In this document: positions 26,640 through 36,557 of the stretch, piece by piece | Layout: each line of letters opens with the position of its first letter | Position numbering within the stretch: the first letter of the stretch is position 1 | Made by a program: the position numbers and the translations under genes | From: Phocaeicola massiliensis B84634 = Timone 84634 = DSM 17679 = JCM 13223 | GTDB lineage: Bacteria > Bacteroidota > Bacteroidia > Bacteroidales > Bacteroidaceae | Direction: 5' to 3' | Length of the DNA: 64,000 nucleotides | NCBI RefSeq assembly: GCF_000382445.1 | Contig: NZ_KB905472.1 | Coordinates: 1,553,766-1,617,765 of the forward strand | Notes under the pieces: model-generated | Database searches by the model: none | What the model saw: only the letters and a program-made list of their open reading frames with translations | What the model was told of the DNA's origin: nothing

Positions 26640-28970
26640 TTATTCAAAAATAGCATCCAAGCCGGTATTGTCTTCGCTGCTCGAAGAGTTATCCATCAGC
26701 GTATCCTTACAAGGATCAAAGTCTTCGGGTATATTGAAACGTTCTTCCTGTGAATATCCCAAACTTTTATCCTTATATACTTTCTGCATATAGAGTCCCC
26801 ATACCGGCAGCGCCATGGCAGCCCCCTGACCGTTGACCATCGTGTCAAAATGAATGTCGCGGTCTTCACCGCCCACCCATACACCGGAAACCAGTGAAGG
26901 CGTAAAGCCCATAAACCAACCGTCGGAGTTATTGTTGGTAGTACCCGTCTTACCTCCCATATCAGCAGTAATGCCGTACAAACGGCGAACGCGTCCACCC
27001 GTACCTTCATTGATAACCGCACGTAGCATTACCAACATCTTATATGCACTCGATTCACTGATAACTTCATCCATCTGAGGAGTAAAGTTGGCAAGTACAT
27101 TTCCCTCGTTATCCTCTATCCGAGTGACAAACAACGGTGCAGTGCGGATTCCTCTGTTGGCAAACGCAGTGTAGGCACTGACCATCTCGCCTACCGATAT
27201 TTCGCAAGGACCGAGACTCAATGACACCACCGGATCTATTTGCTTATTCAATACACCAAACGAATGAATCAAACGAACCAACTGATAAGGATTCAACTTA
27301 CTCATCAGATATGCCGTTACCCAATTATCGGAATTGGCCAACCCCCATTTGATTGTCACCATTTCACCATAACGTTTCTTGTTGGCATTGCGCGGAGTCC
27401 AGGGACGTCCGTTTTCATCTATTAACGTTTGTTCCACATGGCGCACCTCGTCACAAGGAGAAAAACCATTTTCCATCGCCAGCGTATATAGATAAGGTTT
27501 GATGGTAGACCCCACCTGGCGGCGTCCTGTCATAGCCATATCATACTGAAAATAATTATAATTAGGTCCTCCCACGTATGCTTTTACATATCCGGTTGTG
27601 GGATCCATCGACATGAATCCGGCACGCAGAAAATGCTTGTAATACCTGATAGAGTCCATCGGTGTCATAATAGTATCTTTCTCTCCCTCGTATGAGAATA
27701 CAGACATCTCATACTTCGTATCAAACGCCTTACGGATTTCAGCTTCCGAATATCCGGCTTCTTTCATAATACGATAACGGTCGGTTTGCTTCATGGCTCT
27801 GGTCATGATAGTATTTACCTCTTCCTGAGTCAGATTCCTAGTGAACGGAGCTGTTTTCTTCTTCGACTTTTCTTTGAAGAAACGCGGTTGCAGATATTTA
27901 GCTACGTGCTCACTCACAGCTTCTTCGGCATAGCGCTGCATACGTGAGTCGAGTGTGGTGTAAATCTTCAGTCCGTCTGTATATATATTATAGTTCGTAC
28001 CATCTTTCTTCTTATTCTTGGCACACCAACCAAACAGCGGATTATTTTTCCACGCCAAAGAATCTTCATAATATTTCTGCATCTGCCAGCCGCGATATTC
28101 ACTCTTCTTCGGCTCCTTGGCTGTCATTACGCCACGCAGATATTCACGGAAGTAAGTTGCCAAACCTTCCTTGTGGTCCACACGACGATACTTCAACACC
28201 AACGGTAACTTCTTCAGCGAATCCGCCTCAGCATCACTTAGATAACCGGTTTTTCGCATCTGATCAAGCACCACATTACGACGTCCACGGGAACGCTCGT
28301 TAAAACGTTTCGGGTTATATAGCGAAGGATTTTTGCACATACCCACCAGCGTTGCCGCCTCTTCCGTTTTCAGGTCTTTCGGTTCCTTAGAGAAATAAGT
28401 GTTTGCTGCCGTCTTGATTCCCACAGCATTATTAAGGAAATCAAACTTATTGAGATACATGGTCAGGATTTCTTCCTTGGTGTAATAACGCTCCAGTTGC
28501 ACAGCAATTACCCACTCGATAGGTTTCTGCAACAGACGTTCCATCACATTGTCTGCTGTAGGAGAATAGAACTGCTTGGCCAGCTGCTGCGTGATGGTAC
28601 TACCACCTCCCGCATTTTTCTGCATCAAAATACCGCGTTTCACCAATGCGCGGATAAACGCACGTGCATCAATTCCTGAGTGTTCTGAAAAACGTTCATC
28701 CTCGGTAGCAATCAAGGCATGAATCAAGTTAGGTGACAACTGGTCGTATCCCACAAAAACACGGTTTTCCTTACTGATTGACCAAGTGCCCAGCATTTTG
28801 CCATCATCGGATATAATCTCGGTTGCAAACTTCAAGTTCGGATTCTCCAACTCCTCGATAGGAGGAACATAACCAATCCACCCCTTGGCTATCGCGGTAA
28901 AAATGAAGGCTATAGCTAATATTACACAGGCTACCAACGCCCAAAGTACATAAATAAACTTCTTCCTCAT
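26640..28970 (-). CDS. Bifunctional penicillin-binding protein 1A
   Basis: A 776-residue class A PBP: one N-terminal membrane anchor (residues 8-30), a GT51 glycosyltransferase domain with the catalytic motif ATEDERFSEHSGID (E90) and GGSTITQQLAKQ, then a transpeptidase domain with S-x-x-K in GSTIKPYLY, S-x-N in LANSDNWV and KTG in GGKTGTTNN. It polymerises and cross-links peptidoglycan in the periplasm. Its neighbours are pyrB (divergent) and the ExoX-C-like gene; mtgA, a second glycosyltransferase, lies about 7 kb away. Confidence 0.95.
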   Translation of the reverse strand: MRKKFIYVLWALVACVILAIAFIFTAIAKGWIGYVPPIEELENPNLKFATEIISDDGKMLGTWSISKENRVFVGYDQLSPNLIHALIATEDERFSEHSGIDARAFIRALVKRGILMQKNAGGGSTITQQLAKQFYSPTADNVMERLLQKPIEWVIAVQLERYYTKEEILTMYLNKFDFLNNAVGIKTAANTYFSKEPKDLKTEEAATLVGMCKNPSLYNPKRFNERSRGRRNVVLDQMRKTGYLSDAEADSLKKLPLVLKYRRVDHKEGLATYFREYLRGVMTAKEPKKSEYRGWQMQKYYEDSLAWKNNPLFGWCAKNKKKDGTNYNIYTDGLKIYTTLDSRMQRYAEEAVSEHVAKYLQPRFFKEKSKKKTAPFTRNLTQEEVNTIMTRAMKQTDRYRIMKEAGYSEAEIRKAFDTKYEMSVFSYEGEKDTIMTPMDSIRYYKHFLRAGFMSMDPTTGYVKAYVGGPNYNYFQYDMAMTGRRQVGSTIKPYLYTLAMENGFSPCDEVRHVEQTLIDENGRPWTPRNANKKRYGEMVTIKWGLANSDNWVTAYLMSKLNPYQLVRLIHSFGVLNKQIDPVVSLSLGPCEISVGEMVSAYTAFANRGIRTAPLFVTRIEDNEGNVLANFTPQMDEVISESSAYKMLVMLRAVINEGTGGRVRRLYGITADMGGKTGTTNNNSDGWFMGFTPSLVSGVWVGGEDRDIHFDTMVNGQGAAMALPVWGLYMQKVYKDKSLGYSQEERFNIPEDFDPCKDTLMDNSSSSEDNTGLDAIFE

Positions 28971-28994
28971 GTCTGTTTCTAGTAATTATCACTG

Positions 28995-29002
28995 CAAAAG
29001 TA
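28995..29002 (-). promoter_or_regulatory. -7 box for the PBP1A gene
   Basis: Reads TACTTTTG on the minus strand, 25 bases before the ATG. Confidence 0.6.
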
Positions 29003-29100
29003 AGGAAAAACTTTGAGATAGAAGGCGTTTCTAACAAAGTTCAACTAAATATCTTTAGAAGCTTCGTCATTTTATTTTTTTTTCATACCTTTACGCTCCG

Positions 29101-29116
29101 TATAATTGTAATTATA
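29101..29116. promoter_or_regulatory. Palindrome in the pyrB leader
   Basis: TATAATT-GT-AATTATA lies 14 bases before the pyrB ATG and just past a near-consensus -7 box (TACCTTTA at 29086-29093). It could be an operator at the transcript start; AT-richness lowers confidence. Confidence 0.3.
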
Positions 29117-29129
29117 AATACAAATAGGT

Positions 29130-30071
29130 ATGGAAAATAGAAGTTTAGTCACTATTGCCGAACACTCCAAAGAGAAAATTCTCTATTTGTTGGAAATGGC
29201 AAAAGAGTTTGAGAAGAAACCTAACCGTAAATTATTGGACAACAAGGTGGTAGCCACTCTTTTTTTCGAGCCATCCACCCGAACGCGACTCAGTTTTGAA
29301 ACAGCAGCCAACCGCTTGGGAGCACGGGTTATCGGATTCACCGACCCCAAAGTTACCAGTTCTTCAAAAGGCGAAACATTAAAAGACACAATTATGATGG
29401 TGAGCAACTATGCCGACATTATCGTAATGAGACATTATCTGGAAGGAGCTGCGCGCTATGCCAGCGAAGTTGCCCCGGTGCCTATTGTAAATGCAGGAGA
29501 CGGAGCCAACCAGCATCCTTCACAAACCATGCTAGACCTCTATTCCATATACAAAACACAAGGCACTCTCGAAAATCTGAATATCTATTTGGTAGGCGAC
29601 CTGAAATACGGACGAACCGTTCACTCCCTGTTGATGGCCATGCGCCATTTCAACCCGACTTTTCACTTTATCGCTCCCGAAGAGCTGAAAATGCCCGAGG
29701 AGTATAAGCTATATTGCCGCGAACACGGTATTAAATATAAGGAATATACAGACTTCAACGAAGATACTATTGCCGAAGCCGACATTCTGTATATGACACG
29801 TGTGCAACGCGAACGCTTCACCGATTTGATGGAGTATGAACGCGTGAAAGACGTATATATATTAAGGAATGAAATGTTGAGACACACCCGCCCCAACCTG
29901 CGCATTCTTCACCCGCTGCCCCGAGTAAACGAAATCGCATACGATGTGGACGAAAATCCAAAAGCATACTATTTCCAGCAGGCACAAAACGGACTGTATG
30001 CACGCCAGGCCATCCTTTGCGATGTATTGGGCATTACACTGGATGATGTAATTGAAGATGGTAATAAGTAA
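29130..30071 (+). CDS. pyrB: Aspartate carbamoyltransferase, catalytic subunit
   Basis: PyrB joins carbamoyl phosphate and aspartate, the committed pyrimidine step. The 313-residue protein has the carbamoyl-phosphate motif [13 protein letters not shown] (STRTR at 49-53), [12 protein letters not shown], and HPLPRVNEI near the C terminus. It is followed by pyrI with a 13-base gap, giving an allosterically regulated ATCase of the E. coli type. Confidence 0.96.
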   Translation: MENRSLVTIAEHSKEKILYLLEMAKEFEKKPNRKLLDNKVVATLFFEPSTRTRLSFETAANRLGARVIGFTDPKVTSSSKGETLKDTIMMVSNYADIIVMRHYLEGAARYASEVAPVPIVNAGDGANQHPSQTMLDLYSIYKTQGTLENLNIYLVGDLKYGRTVHSLLMAMRHFNPTFHFIAPEELKMPEEYKLYCREHGIKYKEYTDFNEDTIAEADILYMTRVQRERFTDLMEYERVKDVYILRNEMLRHTRPNLRILHPLPRVNEIAYDVDENPKAYYFQQAQNGLYARQAILCDVLGITLDDVIEDGNK

Positions 30072-30084
30072 AAACGAAAAGACT

Positions 30085-30549
30085 ATGAGCGAAAAGAACA
30101 AACAAGAATTACAAGTTGCCGCTTTAAAGAACGGAACTGTTATAGACCATATACCTTCCGACAAACTGTTTACTGTAGTTGCATTGCTCGGATTACAGAA
30201 TTCTGACTCAAACATTACTATCGGAAACAACTTCGAGAGCAAGAAATTGGGTAAGAAAGGTATCATCAAGGTAGCCGACCGTTTCTTTACGGATGAAGAG
30301 ATCAGCCGCCTGTCGGTAGTTGCCCCCAACGTGAAACTTAATATTATCCGTGACTATGAAGTAGTGGAAAAGAAACAGGTACTGATGCCCGAAGAGTTAC
30401 GCGGCATCGTGAAATGCGCCAACCCCAAATGTATCACCAATAATGAACCGATGGCAACCCTGTTTCACGTCATCGACAAGGAACACGGTATTTTGAAATG
30501 CCACTATTGCGAAAAAGAACAAAGCAAAGAAGCAATTAAGTTATTATGA
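30085..30549 (+). CDS. pyrI: Aspartate carbamoyltransferase, regulatory subunit
   Basis: The 154-residue regulatory chain binds CTP or ATP in its N-terminal domain and contacts PyrB through a zinc domain. Zinc ligands are visible as CANPKC and CHYC. Upstream codons (TTG 30052, ATG 30058) are open and overlap pyrB, but the start [10 protein letters not shown] gives the expected 153-155 residue length. The stop overlaps the flavin reductase ATG as ATGA, so the genes are coupled. Confidence 0.94.
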   Translation: MSEKNKQELQVAALKNGTVIDHIPSDKLFTVVALLGLQNSDSNITIGNNFESKKLGKKGIIKVADRFFTDEEISRLSVVAPNVKLNIIRDYEVVEKKQVLMPEELRGIVKCANPKCITNNEPMATLFHVIDKEHGILKCHYCEKEQSKEAIKLL

Positions 30550-31214
30550 AACAAGACTGGAAACCGGGAACCATGATTTATCCGCTGCCGGCTGTTCTGG
30601 TGAGTTGCGGAAGTACGGAAGAAGAATATAATATCATCACAGTGGCGTGGGCAGGTACAATATGTACCAACCCACCCATGTGTTATATATCCGTACGCCC
30701 CGAACGTCACTCTTATCCCATTCTGAAACGCAATATGGAGTTTGTCATCAACCTCACTACCAGGGATATGGCTTTTGCTACCGATTGGTGCGGTGTGCGC
30801 TCCGGAAGAGATTATAATAAGTTTCAAGAAATGAAACTAACCCCCGGAAAGGCAAAAATGGTAAGTGCACCCATCATTGAAGAATCTCCACTATGCATCG
30901 AGTGCCGTGTGAAGGAAATCATTTCACTGGGTTCACACGATATGTTCATTGCCGATGTAGTGAACGTAAAAGCGGATGACAAATATCTGAATAAAGAAAC
31001 AGGAAAGTTCGAACTGGCCGGGAGCAACCCATTGGTATATGTACACGGCGGATATTTTGATTTGGGTACCAAGATCGGTAAATTTGGCTGGTCAGTAGAA
31101 AAAAAAAAAAAAAGAATAGATGAAGAAAAATTTCCTGCTCATATCGGCATTGTTTCTTTCCACGTCTGTCCTGAAAGCAGAAGAACAGAAGCAGAGCTCC
31201 CAAACAGAGCCTAA
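30546..31214 (+). CDS. Flavin reductase-like protein with frame set by a 15-A run
   Basis: Residues 1-185 form a flavin reductase-like (FMN-binding split barrel) domain: [20 protein letters not shown] binds FMN, and EFVINLTT follows. As written, the frame passes through 15 adenines at 31099-31113 and continues for 34 codons inside the outer membrane protein gene, giving a strange tail. With 14 adenines it would end at a TAG (31117-31119), with 16 at a TGA overlapping the next ATG. The domain proper ends before the run, so the tail is probably not functional. Confidence 0.85.
   Translation: MKQDWKPGTMIYPLPAVLVSCGSTEEEYNIITVAWAGTICTNPPMCYISVRPERHSYPILKRNMEFVINLTTRDMAFATDWCGVRSGRDYNKFQEMKLTPGKAKMVSAPIIEESPLCIECRVKEIISLGSHDMFIADVVNVKADDKYLNKETGKFELAGSNPLVYVHGGYFDLGTKIGKFGWSVEKKKKRIDEEKFPAHIGIVSFHVCPESRRTEAELPNRA
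31099..31113 (+). repeat. 15-base poly-A tract at the flavin reductase/OMP junction
   Basis: A run of 15 A encodes the lysines at the end of flavin reductase and ends 6 bases before the next ATG. A gain or loss of one base ends the upstream protein at once. It is a candidate site for replication or RNA polymerase slippage, or for sequencing error. Confidence 0.9.
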
Positions 31215-31842
31215 AGTCAACATAGGCCTGAAAGCAGGATTTAACTCCTCCATGTATTTCACCAGCCGCCTGCAACTGGACGGACAACGTTTTGAAGACA
31301 TACAAAACAACTACAAGGTAGGCTATTTTGCCGCCTTGTTTTTCCGTTTCAACATGAAACGCCATTTCATCCAACCCGAGTTTACTTATAACGTAAACAA
31401 AGGAGATATCACTTTCGACAAAAATCAAAACAACGAAACTCTCCCACCCGATTTTGCCACTATCCGTTCCACCATCCATTCATTGGAAATCCCCCTGCTG
31501 TATGGATACAGCTTCGTCAAAAGTCATCCATACGGCATGGCATTCTTCATCGGTCCCAAACTGGAATATATCTGGAAGAGAAAGACGAAAGAAGAATTCT
31601 CCAACTTTGGGCATGACAATATTCAAGAAGAGTTACACCCCATCAATGTGAGCAGTGTCATCGGTTTAGGCGTAAATATCTCGAATATTTTTTTTGATTT
31701 CCGCTACGAAATAGGGCTGACCAACATATCAAAAGAAATCATTTACGAAAAGAACACCAACGGAGAAATATCCCACGAAAAAGGCATTGTTATCAACCGT
31801 CATAAAAACGTACTCAGCTTCTCATTGGGAGTTATTTTTTAA
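31120..31842 (+). CDS. Outer membrane beta-barrel protein (PorT-like)
   Basis: A 240-residue exported protein with a signal peptide ([20 protein letters not shown]). The mature part has alternating beta-strand segments such as NIGLKAGFNSSMYF, YFAALFFRFNM, HSLEIPLLYGYSF and the terminal VLSFSLGVIF ending in an aromatic residue, typical of the Bacteroidetes OMP_b-brl_2/PorT group. Its own ATG is overlapped by the frame of the flavin reductase gene. It is the last gene of the pyrB operon, although a pyrimidine role is not expected. Confidence 0.85.
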   Translation: MKKNFLLISALFLSTSVLKAEEQKQSSQTEPKVNIGLKAGFNSSMYFTSRLQLDGQRFEDIQNNYKVGYFAALFFRFNMKRHFIQPEFTYNVNKGDITFDKNQNNETLPPDFATIRSTIHSLEIPLLYGYSFVKSHPYGMAFFIGPKLEYIWKRKTKEEFSNFGHDNIQEELHPINVSSVIGLGVNISNIFFDFRYEIGLTNISKEIIYEKNTNGEISHEKGIVINRHKNVLSFSLGVIF

Positions 31843-31899
31843 ATTATCACAGTAGCGAAAGATTTTCCCGAATTTATTTCCTTCTAACCTAAAATTTCT

Positions 31900-31907
31900 T
31901 AACTTTG
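31900..31907 (+). promoter_or_regulatory. -7 box for glyA
   Basis: TAACTTTG lies 46 bases before the glyA ATG. Confidence 0.6.
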
Positions 31908-31952
31908 TGAACTCTAAATCGAATATCGTACATAAACTTATTATAAAAAGAA

Positions 31953-33233
31953 ATGAAAAGAGACGATTTGATTTTCGATATCATCGAAAAAGAGCATCAA
32001 CGCCAGCTCAAAGGTATCGAGCTGATTGCATCCGAAAACTTTGTCAGTGACCAAGTAATGCAAGCCATGGGGTCTTGCCTTACCAACAAGTATGCCGAAG
32101 GTTATCCGGGCAAACGCTATTACGGTGGTTGCGAAGTGGTAGACCAAAGCGAACAAATCGCAATCGACAGACTAAAACAAATCTTTGGTGCGGAATGGGC
32201 CAATGTTCAGCCTCACTCCGGTGCACAAGCCAATGCCGCTGTTTTCTTGGCGGTCTTGAATCCGGGCGATAAATTCATGGGATTGAATCTGGCTCACGGT
32301 GGTCATCTGTCACATGGTTCTTTGGTAAATACATCGGGGATCATCTACACTCCGTGCGAATACAATCTGAACAAAGAAACAGAACGTGTAGACTACGATC
32401 AGATGGAAGAAGTGGCATTACGTGAAAAGCCGAAAATGATTATCGGCGGCGGCTCTGCATACTCTCGCGAATGGGACTACAAACGTATGCGTGAAATAGC
32501 CGATAAAGTGGGTGCCATCTTGATGATTGATATGGCTCATCCGGCCGGACTCATTGCCGCAGGTCTGCTAGACAATCCTGTAAAATATGCTCACATCGTT
32601 ACCTCCACCACTCATAAAACACTTCGCGGGCCTCGTGGCGGTGTCATCATGATGGGCAAAGACTTCCCTAACCCATGGGGTAAGAAAACTCCGAAAGGTG
32701 AAATCAAGATGATGTCGCAACTATTGGACTCTGCCGTATTCCCGGGCATCCAGGGCGGACCGTTGGAACACGTTATCGCTGCCAAAGCTGTTGCCTTCGG
32801 TGAATGTTTACAACCTGAATATAAAGAATATCAAAAACAAGTACAGAAGAATGCCAAAGTATTGGCACAGGCTTTGATAGATCGTGGCTTTACCATTGTA
32901 TCCGGTGGCACCGACAATCACTCCATGCTGGTAGATTTACGCACTAAATATCCTGATTTGACAGGTAAAGTGGCTGAAAAAGCATTGGTTTCTGCCGATA
33001 TCACAGTAAACAAAAATATGGTGCCGTTCGACAGCCGTTCAGCATTCCAGACTTCGGGTATCCGCCTAGGTACTCCTGCCATTACAACTCGCGGTGCAAA
33101 AGAAGATTTGATGATTGAAATTGCCGAAATGATTGAAACCGTTCTTTCTAATGTGGATAATGAGGAAGTAATTGCACAGGTTCGTGCCCGCGTGAATGAA
33201 ACAATGAAGAAATATCCTATTTTTGCTTATTAA
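31953..33233 (+). CDS. glyA: Serine hydroxymethyltransferase
   Basis: GlyA converts serine and tetrahydrofolate to glycine and methylene-tetrahydrofolate. The 426-residue protein has the PLP lysine in [14 protein letters not shown] (K222), the ASENF segment near the N terminus and GGHLSHG. It stands alone between a clear promoter and a hairpin. The glycine cleavage gene gcvP at the end of the window acts on its product. Confidence 0.97.
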   Translation: MKRDDLIFDIIEKEHQRQLKGIELIASENFVSDQVMQAMGSCLTNKYAEGYPGKRYYGGCEVVDQSEQIAIDRLKQIFGAEWANVQPHSGAQANAAVFLAVLNPGDKFMGLNLAHGGHLSHGSLVNTSGIIYTPCEYNLNKETERVDYDQMEEVALREKPKMIIGGGSAYSREWDYKRMREIADKVGAILMIDMAHPAGLIAAGLLDNPVKYAHIVTSTTHKTLRGPRGGVIMMGKDFPNPWGKKTPKGEIKMMSQLLDSAVFPGIQGGPLEHVIAAKAVAFGECLQPEYKEYQKQVQKNAKVLAQALIDRGFTIVSGGTDNHSMLVDLRTKYPDLTGKVAEKALVSADITVNKNMVPFDSRSAFQTSGIRLGTPAITTRGAKEDLMIEIAEMIETVLSNVDNEEVIAQVRARVNETMKKYPIFAY

Positions 33234-33261
33234 AAACAGGAAACACTTACATTTACCATCA

Positions 33262-33326
33262 AAGAAATGGGGATTGTGTCTAAACATTGAGATAGACCGG
33301 TTAGTTTTGACGCACCCCCATTTCTT
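33262..33326 (+). terminator. Hairpin after glyA
   Basis: Arms AAGAAATGGGG (33262-33272) and CCCCATTTCTT (33316-33326), with a long 43-base loop. It begins 28 bases past the glyA stop. A second small inverted repeat, TGTTTCAC/GTGAAACA, follows at 33382-33408. Confidence 0.45.
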
Positions 33327-33464
33327 GAACTATAAAAGAAAAACAAAAGCACGTTTCACACGTATCAAGGGATTAAGGCACTGTTTCACAATCAATTGCA
33401 GTGAAACATAGAATAATGTATTAAGCTGATGATACTTCATACAACAACCTCCCCCCCAAAAAAA

Positions 33465-33569
33465 GACCAAGGTCTTTTTTCAAAACTCTTTCGGCTTTCA
33501 AGAAAACACCAAGGTCTTTTAAAAAAACATCAAGGCCTTTATGCAAAACACTTCCGGCTTTTTTGAAAA
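33465..33569 (+). repeat. Five 21-bp tandem repeats upstream of the MATE gene
   Basis: Units start at 33465, 33486, 33507, 33528 and 33549, each exactly 21 bases. The common layout is a short head (ACCAAGG or CTTCCGG type), TCTTTT or GCTTTTTT, then an AAAA end. Heads alternate between AAGGTC/AAGGCC and TTCGGC/TCCGGC. The array ends 46 bases before the -7 box of the MATE gene. Twenty-one bases equal two helical turns, so every unit faces the same side of the DNA and the T and A tracts are in phase. Confidence 0.85.
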
Positions 33570-33615
33570 AGCCTAAATGTTTTCCATCTCTACTGGAAAT
33601 CCTCCTTTATTTTTA

Positions 33616-33623
33616 TACCTTTG
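33616..33623 (+). promoter_or_regulatory. -7 box for the MATE gene
   Basis: TACCTTTG lies 23 bases before the ATG at 33647, downstream of the five-unit repeat array. Confidence 0.6.
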
Positions 33624-33646
33624 CACACATTTTACATTAACGACTG

Positions 33647-34990
33647 ATGAAAGGAACAAAGAATCTAACTCAAGGTCCCATTCTACGCCAGCTTTTTACT
33701 TTAGCAATGCCCATTATGGCTACTTCTTTTATCCAAATGGCATATAGCCTGACAGATATGGCATGGGTAGGAAGATTGGGAAGTGAAGCCATTGCCGCTG
33801 TGGGTTCCGTAGGGATTCTCACATGGATGTCCACCGCCATTGCCTTGCTCAATAAAGTAGGTGCCGAAGTAAATGTGGGGCAAGCAATCGGTGCTCAAGA
33901 CGAACAAGCCGCACGTAATTTTGCTTCCAATAATATTACTTTAGCACTGTTGATTTCCGTACTTTGGGGTGCCATACTATTTATCTTTGCACGCCCTATC
34001 ATCAGCATCTACGAATTGCAACCACACATCGAAGACATGGCAGTGGAATATCTGCGCATCATATCTACAGCATTGCCGTTCGTATTCCTGTCCACTGCTT
34101 TTACCGGAACATTCAATGCAGCAGGAAGGAGTAAGATTCCTTTCTCAATCAACGGTATTGGTCTGATAACTAACATCATACTAGACCCTCTCCTCATCTT
34201 TGGTTTAGGATGGGGAACTACCGGTGCCGCTATCGCCACCTGGCTGGCAGAAGCCATCGTATGCTTTCTTTTTGTCTATCAATTAAAGAAGAAAAAGATT
34301 CTGTGGGACAACTTTATTTTCTTTACACACCTTAAAAAACAATACGCCGTACGCATTATCAAGATAGGACTCCCTGTAGCAACATTCAACACCCTATTTG
34401 CATTCGTCAATATGTTTCTCGGACGAACCGCCTCCGAACAGGGTGGGCATCTAGGGCTGATGGCTCTCACCACAGGCGGACAGATTGAAGCCATAACCTG
34501 GAATACCTCACAAGGTTTTGCCACTGCACTCAGCGCTTTTGTAGCTCAAAACTACGCAGCACGCCAAGTAGCCCGTGTACTGAAGGCCTACCACACCACC
34601 TTGTGGATGACTTTTATCTTCGGCACCTTCTGTACCTTCATTTTTATATGTTATGGTAATGAAATATTTTCTATCTTTGTACCTGAGAAAGCAGCTTACG
34701 AAACCGGCGGTGTATTTTTACGCATTGACGGATACTCCCAAATATTTATGATGCTTGAAATCACCATCCAGGGAGTATTTTACGGAATCGGACGTACAAT
34801 GCCGCCTGCTGTGATAAGTGTCAGCTGCAATTATCTGCGCATCCCGATGGCACTCCTGTTCGTCTCATGGGGATGGGGATTGCCGGGCATTTGGTGGAGC
34901 GTAACCATTACCAGTACAATGAAAGGGATTATCTGCCTGATATGGTTTATGGCTATCAAGAAAAAGGCATTAAGTTATCAGGCTGATTGA
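33647..34990 (+). CDS. MATE-family efflux transporter
   Basis: A 447-residue protein with twelve predicted membrane segments arranged as two halves, the MATE fold. Typical segments are MATSFIQMAYSLTDMAWVGRLG near the N terminus and the paralogous NTLFAFVNMFLGR near residue 245. It exports drugs or metabolites using a Na+ or H+ gradient; the substrate cannot be read from sequence. Its promoter is preceded by an array of five 21-bp repeats. Confidence 0.92.
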   Translation: MKGTKNLTQGPILRQLFTLAMPIMATSFIQMAYSLTDMAWVGRLGSEAIAAVGSVGILTWMSTAIALLNKVGAEVNVGQAIGAQDEQAARNFASNNITLALLISVLWGAILFIFARPIISIYELQPHIEDMAVEYLRIISTALPFVFLSTAFTGTFNAAGRSKIPFSINGIGLITNIILDPLLIFGLGWGTTGAAIATWLAEAIVCFLFVYQLKKKKILWDNFIFFTHLKKQYAVRIIKIGLPVATFNTLFAFVNMFLGRTASEQGGHLGLMALTTGGQIEAITWNTSQGFATALSAFVAQNYAARQVARVLKAYHTTLWMTFIFGTFCTFIFICYGNEIFSIFVPEKAAYETGGVFLRIDGYSQIFMMLEITIQGVFYGIGRTMPPAVISVSCNYLRIPMALLFVSWGWGLPGIWWSVTITSTMKGIICLIWFMAIKKKALSYQAD

Positions 34991-35039
34991 TGAACAATTT
35001 TTGCATTAAGTCATTATATAATTAAAAACAAATGAGATT

Positions 35040-35759
35040 ATGAAAAAGACTAAATTTATTGCTTTTTTGCTGAGTGCGACATTAGTATTCAGTGGATGTG
35101 GTAACATGAATAATACAACTAAAGGCGGACTAATCGGCGGCGGTGGCGGTGCTGCCTTGGGTGCTATTATCGGAGGTATTGCCGGACACGGCAAAGGTGC
35201 TGCTATCGGTGCTGCCGTTGGTGCTGCCGTTGGTACGGGTGCCGGTGTTTTGATTGGCAAGAAAATGGATAAGGCAGCTGCCGAAGCTGCTCAGATTCAA
35301 GGTGCTCAGGTAGAGCAAGTAACTGATAACAACGGACTTCAGGCTGTAAAAGTTACTTTCGACTCGGGCATTCTCTTCAACACCGGAAATGCTTCCCTAA
35401 GTCCTCAAGCCAAATCAGCATTGAGCAAATTCGCCAACAATGTATTGAATCAGAACAGAGGCATGGACGTATCCATATATGGTTACACCGACAATCAAGG
35501 TTGGAGAAACAGCACTGCCGAACAAAGCATCCAAAAGAACCTCAACTTGTCTCAAGAACGTGCACAAAGTGTGGCAAGTTATCTGTTGAGTTGCGGTGCC
35601 AGCACTTCTCAAATCAAATCAGTTGAAGGTTTGGGCCAAGCCGACCCTATAGCAAACAATGATACTGCCGAAGGACGTCAACAGAATCGTCGCGTGGAAG
35701 TATATATGTATGCCAGCCAACAAATGATTCAGCAGGCTGAAGCCGGTACATTGAAATAA
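35040..35759 (+). CDS. OmpA-type lipoprotein with glycine-zipper segment
   Basis: The 239-residue precursor has a lipoprotein signal ending in VFSGCG, so it is lipidated at that cysteine. Residues about 29-78 form a glycine-zipper region ([18 protein letters not shown] and [17 protein letters not shown]). Residues about 100-230 form an OmpA/Pal domain, with [18 protein letters not shown] and the peptidoglycan-binding NRRVEVYMY. It probably tethers the outer membrane to peptidoglycan. A strong terminator follows. Confidence 0.92.
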   Translation: MKKTKFIAFLLSATLVFSGCGNMNNTTKGGLIGGGGGAALGAIIGGIAGHGKGAAIGAAVGAAVGTGAGVLIGKKMDKAAAEAAQIQGAQVEQVTDNNGLQAVKVTFDSGILFNTGNASLSPQAKSALSKFANNVLNQNRGMDVSIYGYTDNQGWRNSTAEQSIQKNLNLSQERAQSVASYLLSCGASTSQIKSVEGLGQADPIANNDTAEGRQQNRRVEVYMYASQQMIQQAEAGTLK

Positions 35760-35768
35760 ATTATGTGA

Positions 35769-35830
35769 TAAAATCACGCTTTCAACTACCTCTGTGAGTA
35801 GATTTGAAAGCGTGATTTTACTTTTTTCGC
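35769..35830 (+). terminator. Strong terminator after the OmpA-type gene
   Basis: A perfect 17-bp stem (35769-35785 with 35814-35830; core AATCACGCTTTCAA), followed by CTTTTTT. Confidence 0.85.
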
Positions 35831-35839
35831 TACGCAAAC

Positions 35840-36550
35840 ATGAAGAAAAAAAAGATTCTTAAGTTTATCCGCAATCTATTGATTATATTCTTTGGCTCAT
35901 CTATTCTGTCAGTCATAGCTTTGCGTTTTATCCCCGTTTATTTTACTCCCCTGATGTTCATCAGAACCGCACAACAGATAATTCATGGCGAAGACATCAA
36001 ATGGAAACACACCTGGGTGTCGAAAGAGAAGATTTCCCGCCATCTGCCCATGGCTGTCATAGCTTCGGAAGACAACCGGTTTGCCGAACATAATGGATTC
36101 GACTTTAAAGAAATAGAAAAAGCCATGGAGGAAAACAAGACCAGAAAACGTCCTCGCGGCGCAAGCACTATCAGCCAACAAACTGCCAAGAACGTGTTTT
36201 TATGGCCGGCCTCCTCTTGGCTGAGAAAAGGGCTGGAAGTGTATTTCACGACTCTCATAGAATTATGTTGGAGTAAAGAAAGGATTATGGAAGTTTATCT
36301 CAATTCCATCGAAATGGGAAAAGGAATCTATGGAGCAGAAGCCGTTGCCAAAGAGCATTTTCATAAAAAGGCAGGTCAATTGACTCCGGGTGAATGTGCC
36401 CTGATAGCAGCCAGCCTGCCCAATCCCCGCAAGTTTAATTCGGGCAAGCCAAGCAACTATATGTTTAAAAGACAAAAGAAAATTCTTTATCTAATGAAAT
36501 GTGTTCCCGCTTTCCCCCCAAAAGAAAAGAAGAAGGCGGAAAACACTTAG
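35840..36550 (+). CDS. mtgA: Monofunctional peptidoglycan glycosyltransferase
   Basis: A 236-residue protein with one N-terminal membrane anchor (residues 10-30) and a single GT51 domain: [17 protein letters not shown] holds the catalytic glutamate, and [17 protein letters not shown] and [18 protein letters not shown] complete the signature. It has no transpeptidase domain, so it only polymerises glycan strands. It starts 9 bases after a strong terminator and converges on the DUF1460 gene with a 7-base gap. Confidence 0.95.
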   Translation: MKKKKILKFIRNLLIIFFGSSILSVIALRFIPVYFTPLMFIRTAQQIIHGEDIKWKHTWVSKEKISRHLPMAVIASEDNRFAEHNGFDFKEIEKAMEENKTRKRPRGASTISQQTAKNVFLWPASSWLRKGLEVYFTTLIELCWSKERIMEVYLNSIEMGKGIYGAEAVAKEHFHKKAGQLTPGECALIAASLPNPRKFNSGKPSNYMFKRQKKILYLMKCVPAFPPKEKKKAENT

Positions 36551-36557
36551 TCCTGCC

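Noticed and set aside
30546..31214. Flavin reductase as a frameshifted pseudogene
   Set aside because: The catalytic domain is complete before the A-run; only the tail length depends on the frame.
33465..33569. CRISPR array
   Set aside because: The 21-bp units follow directly with no spacers, units are degenerate, and no cas genes are near.
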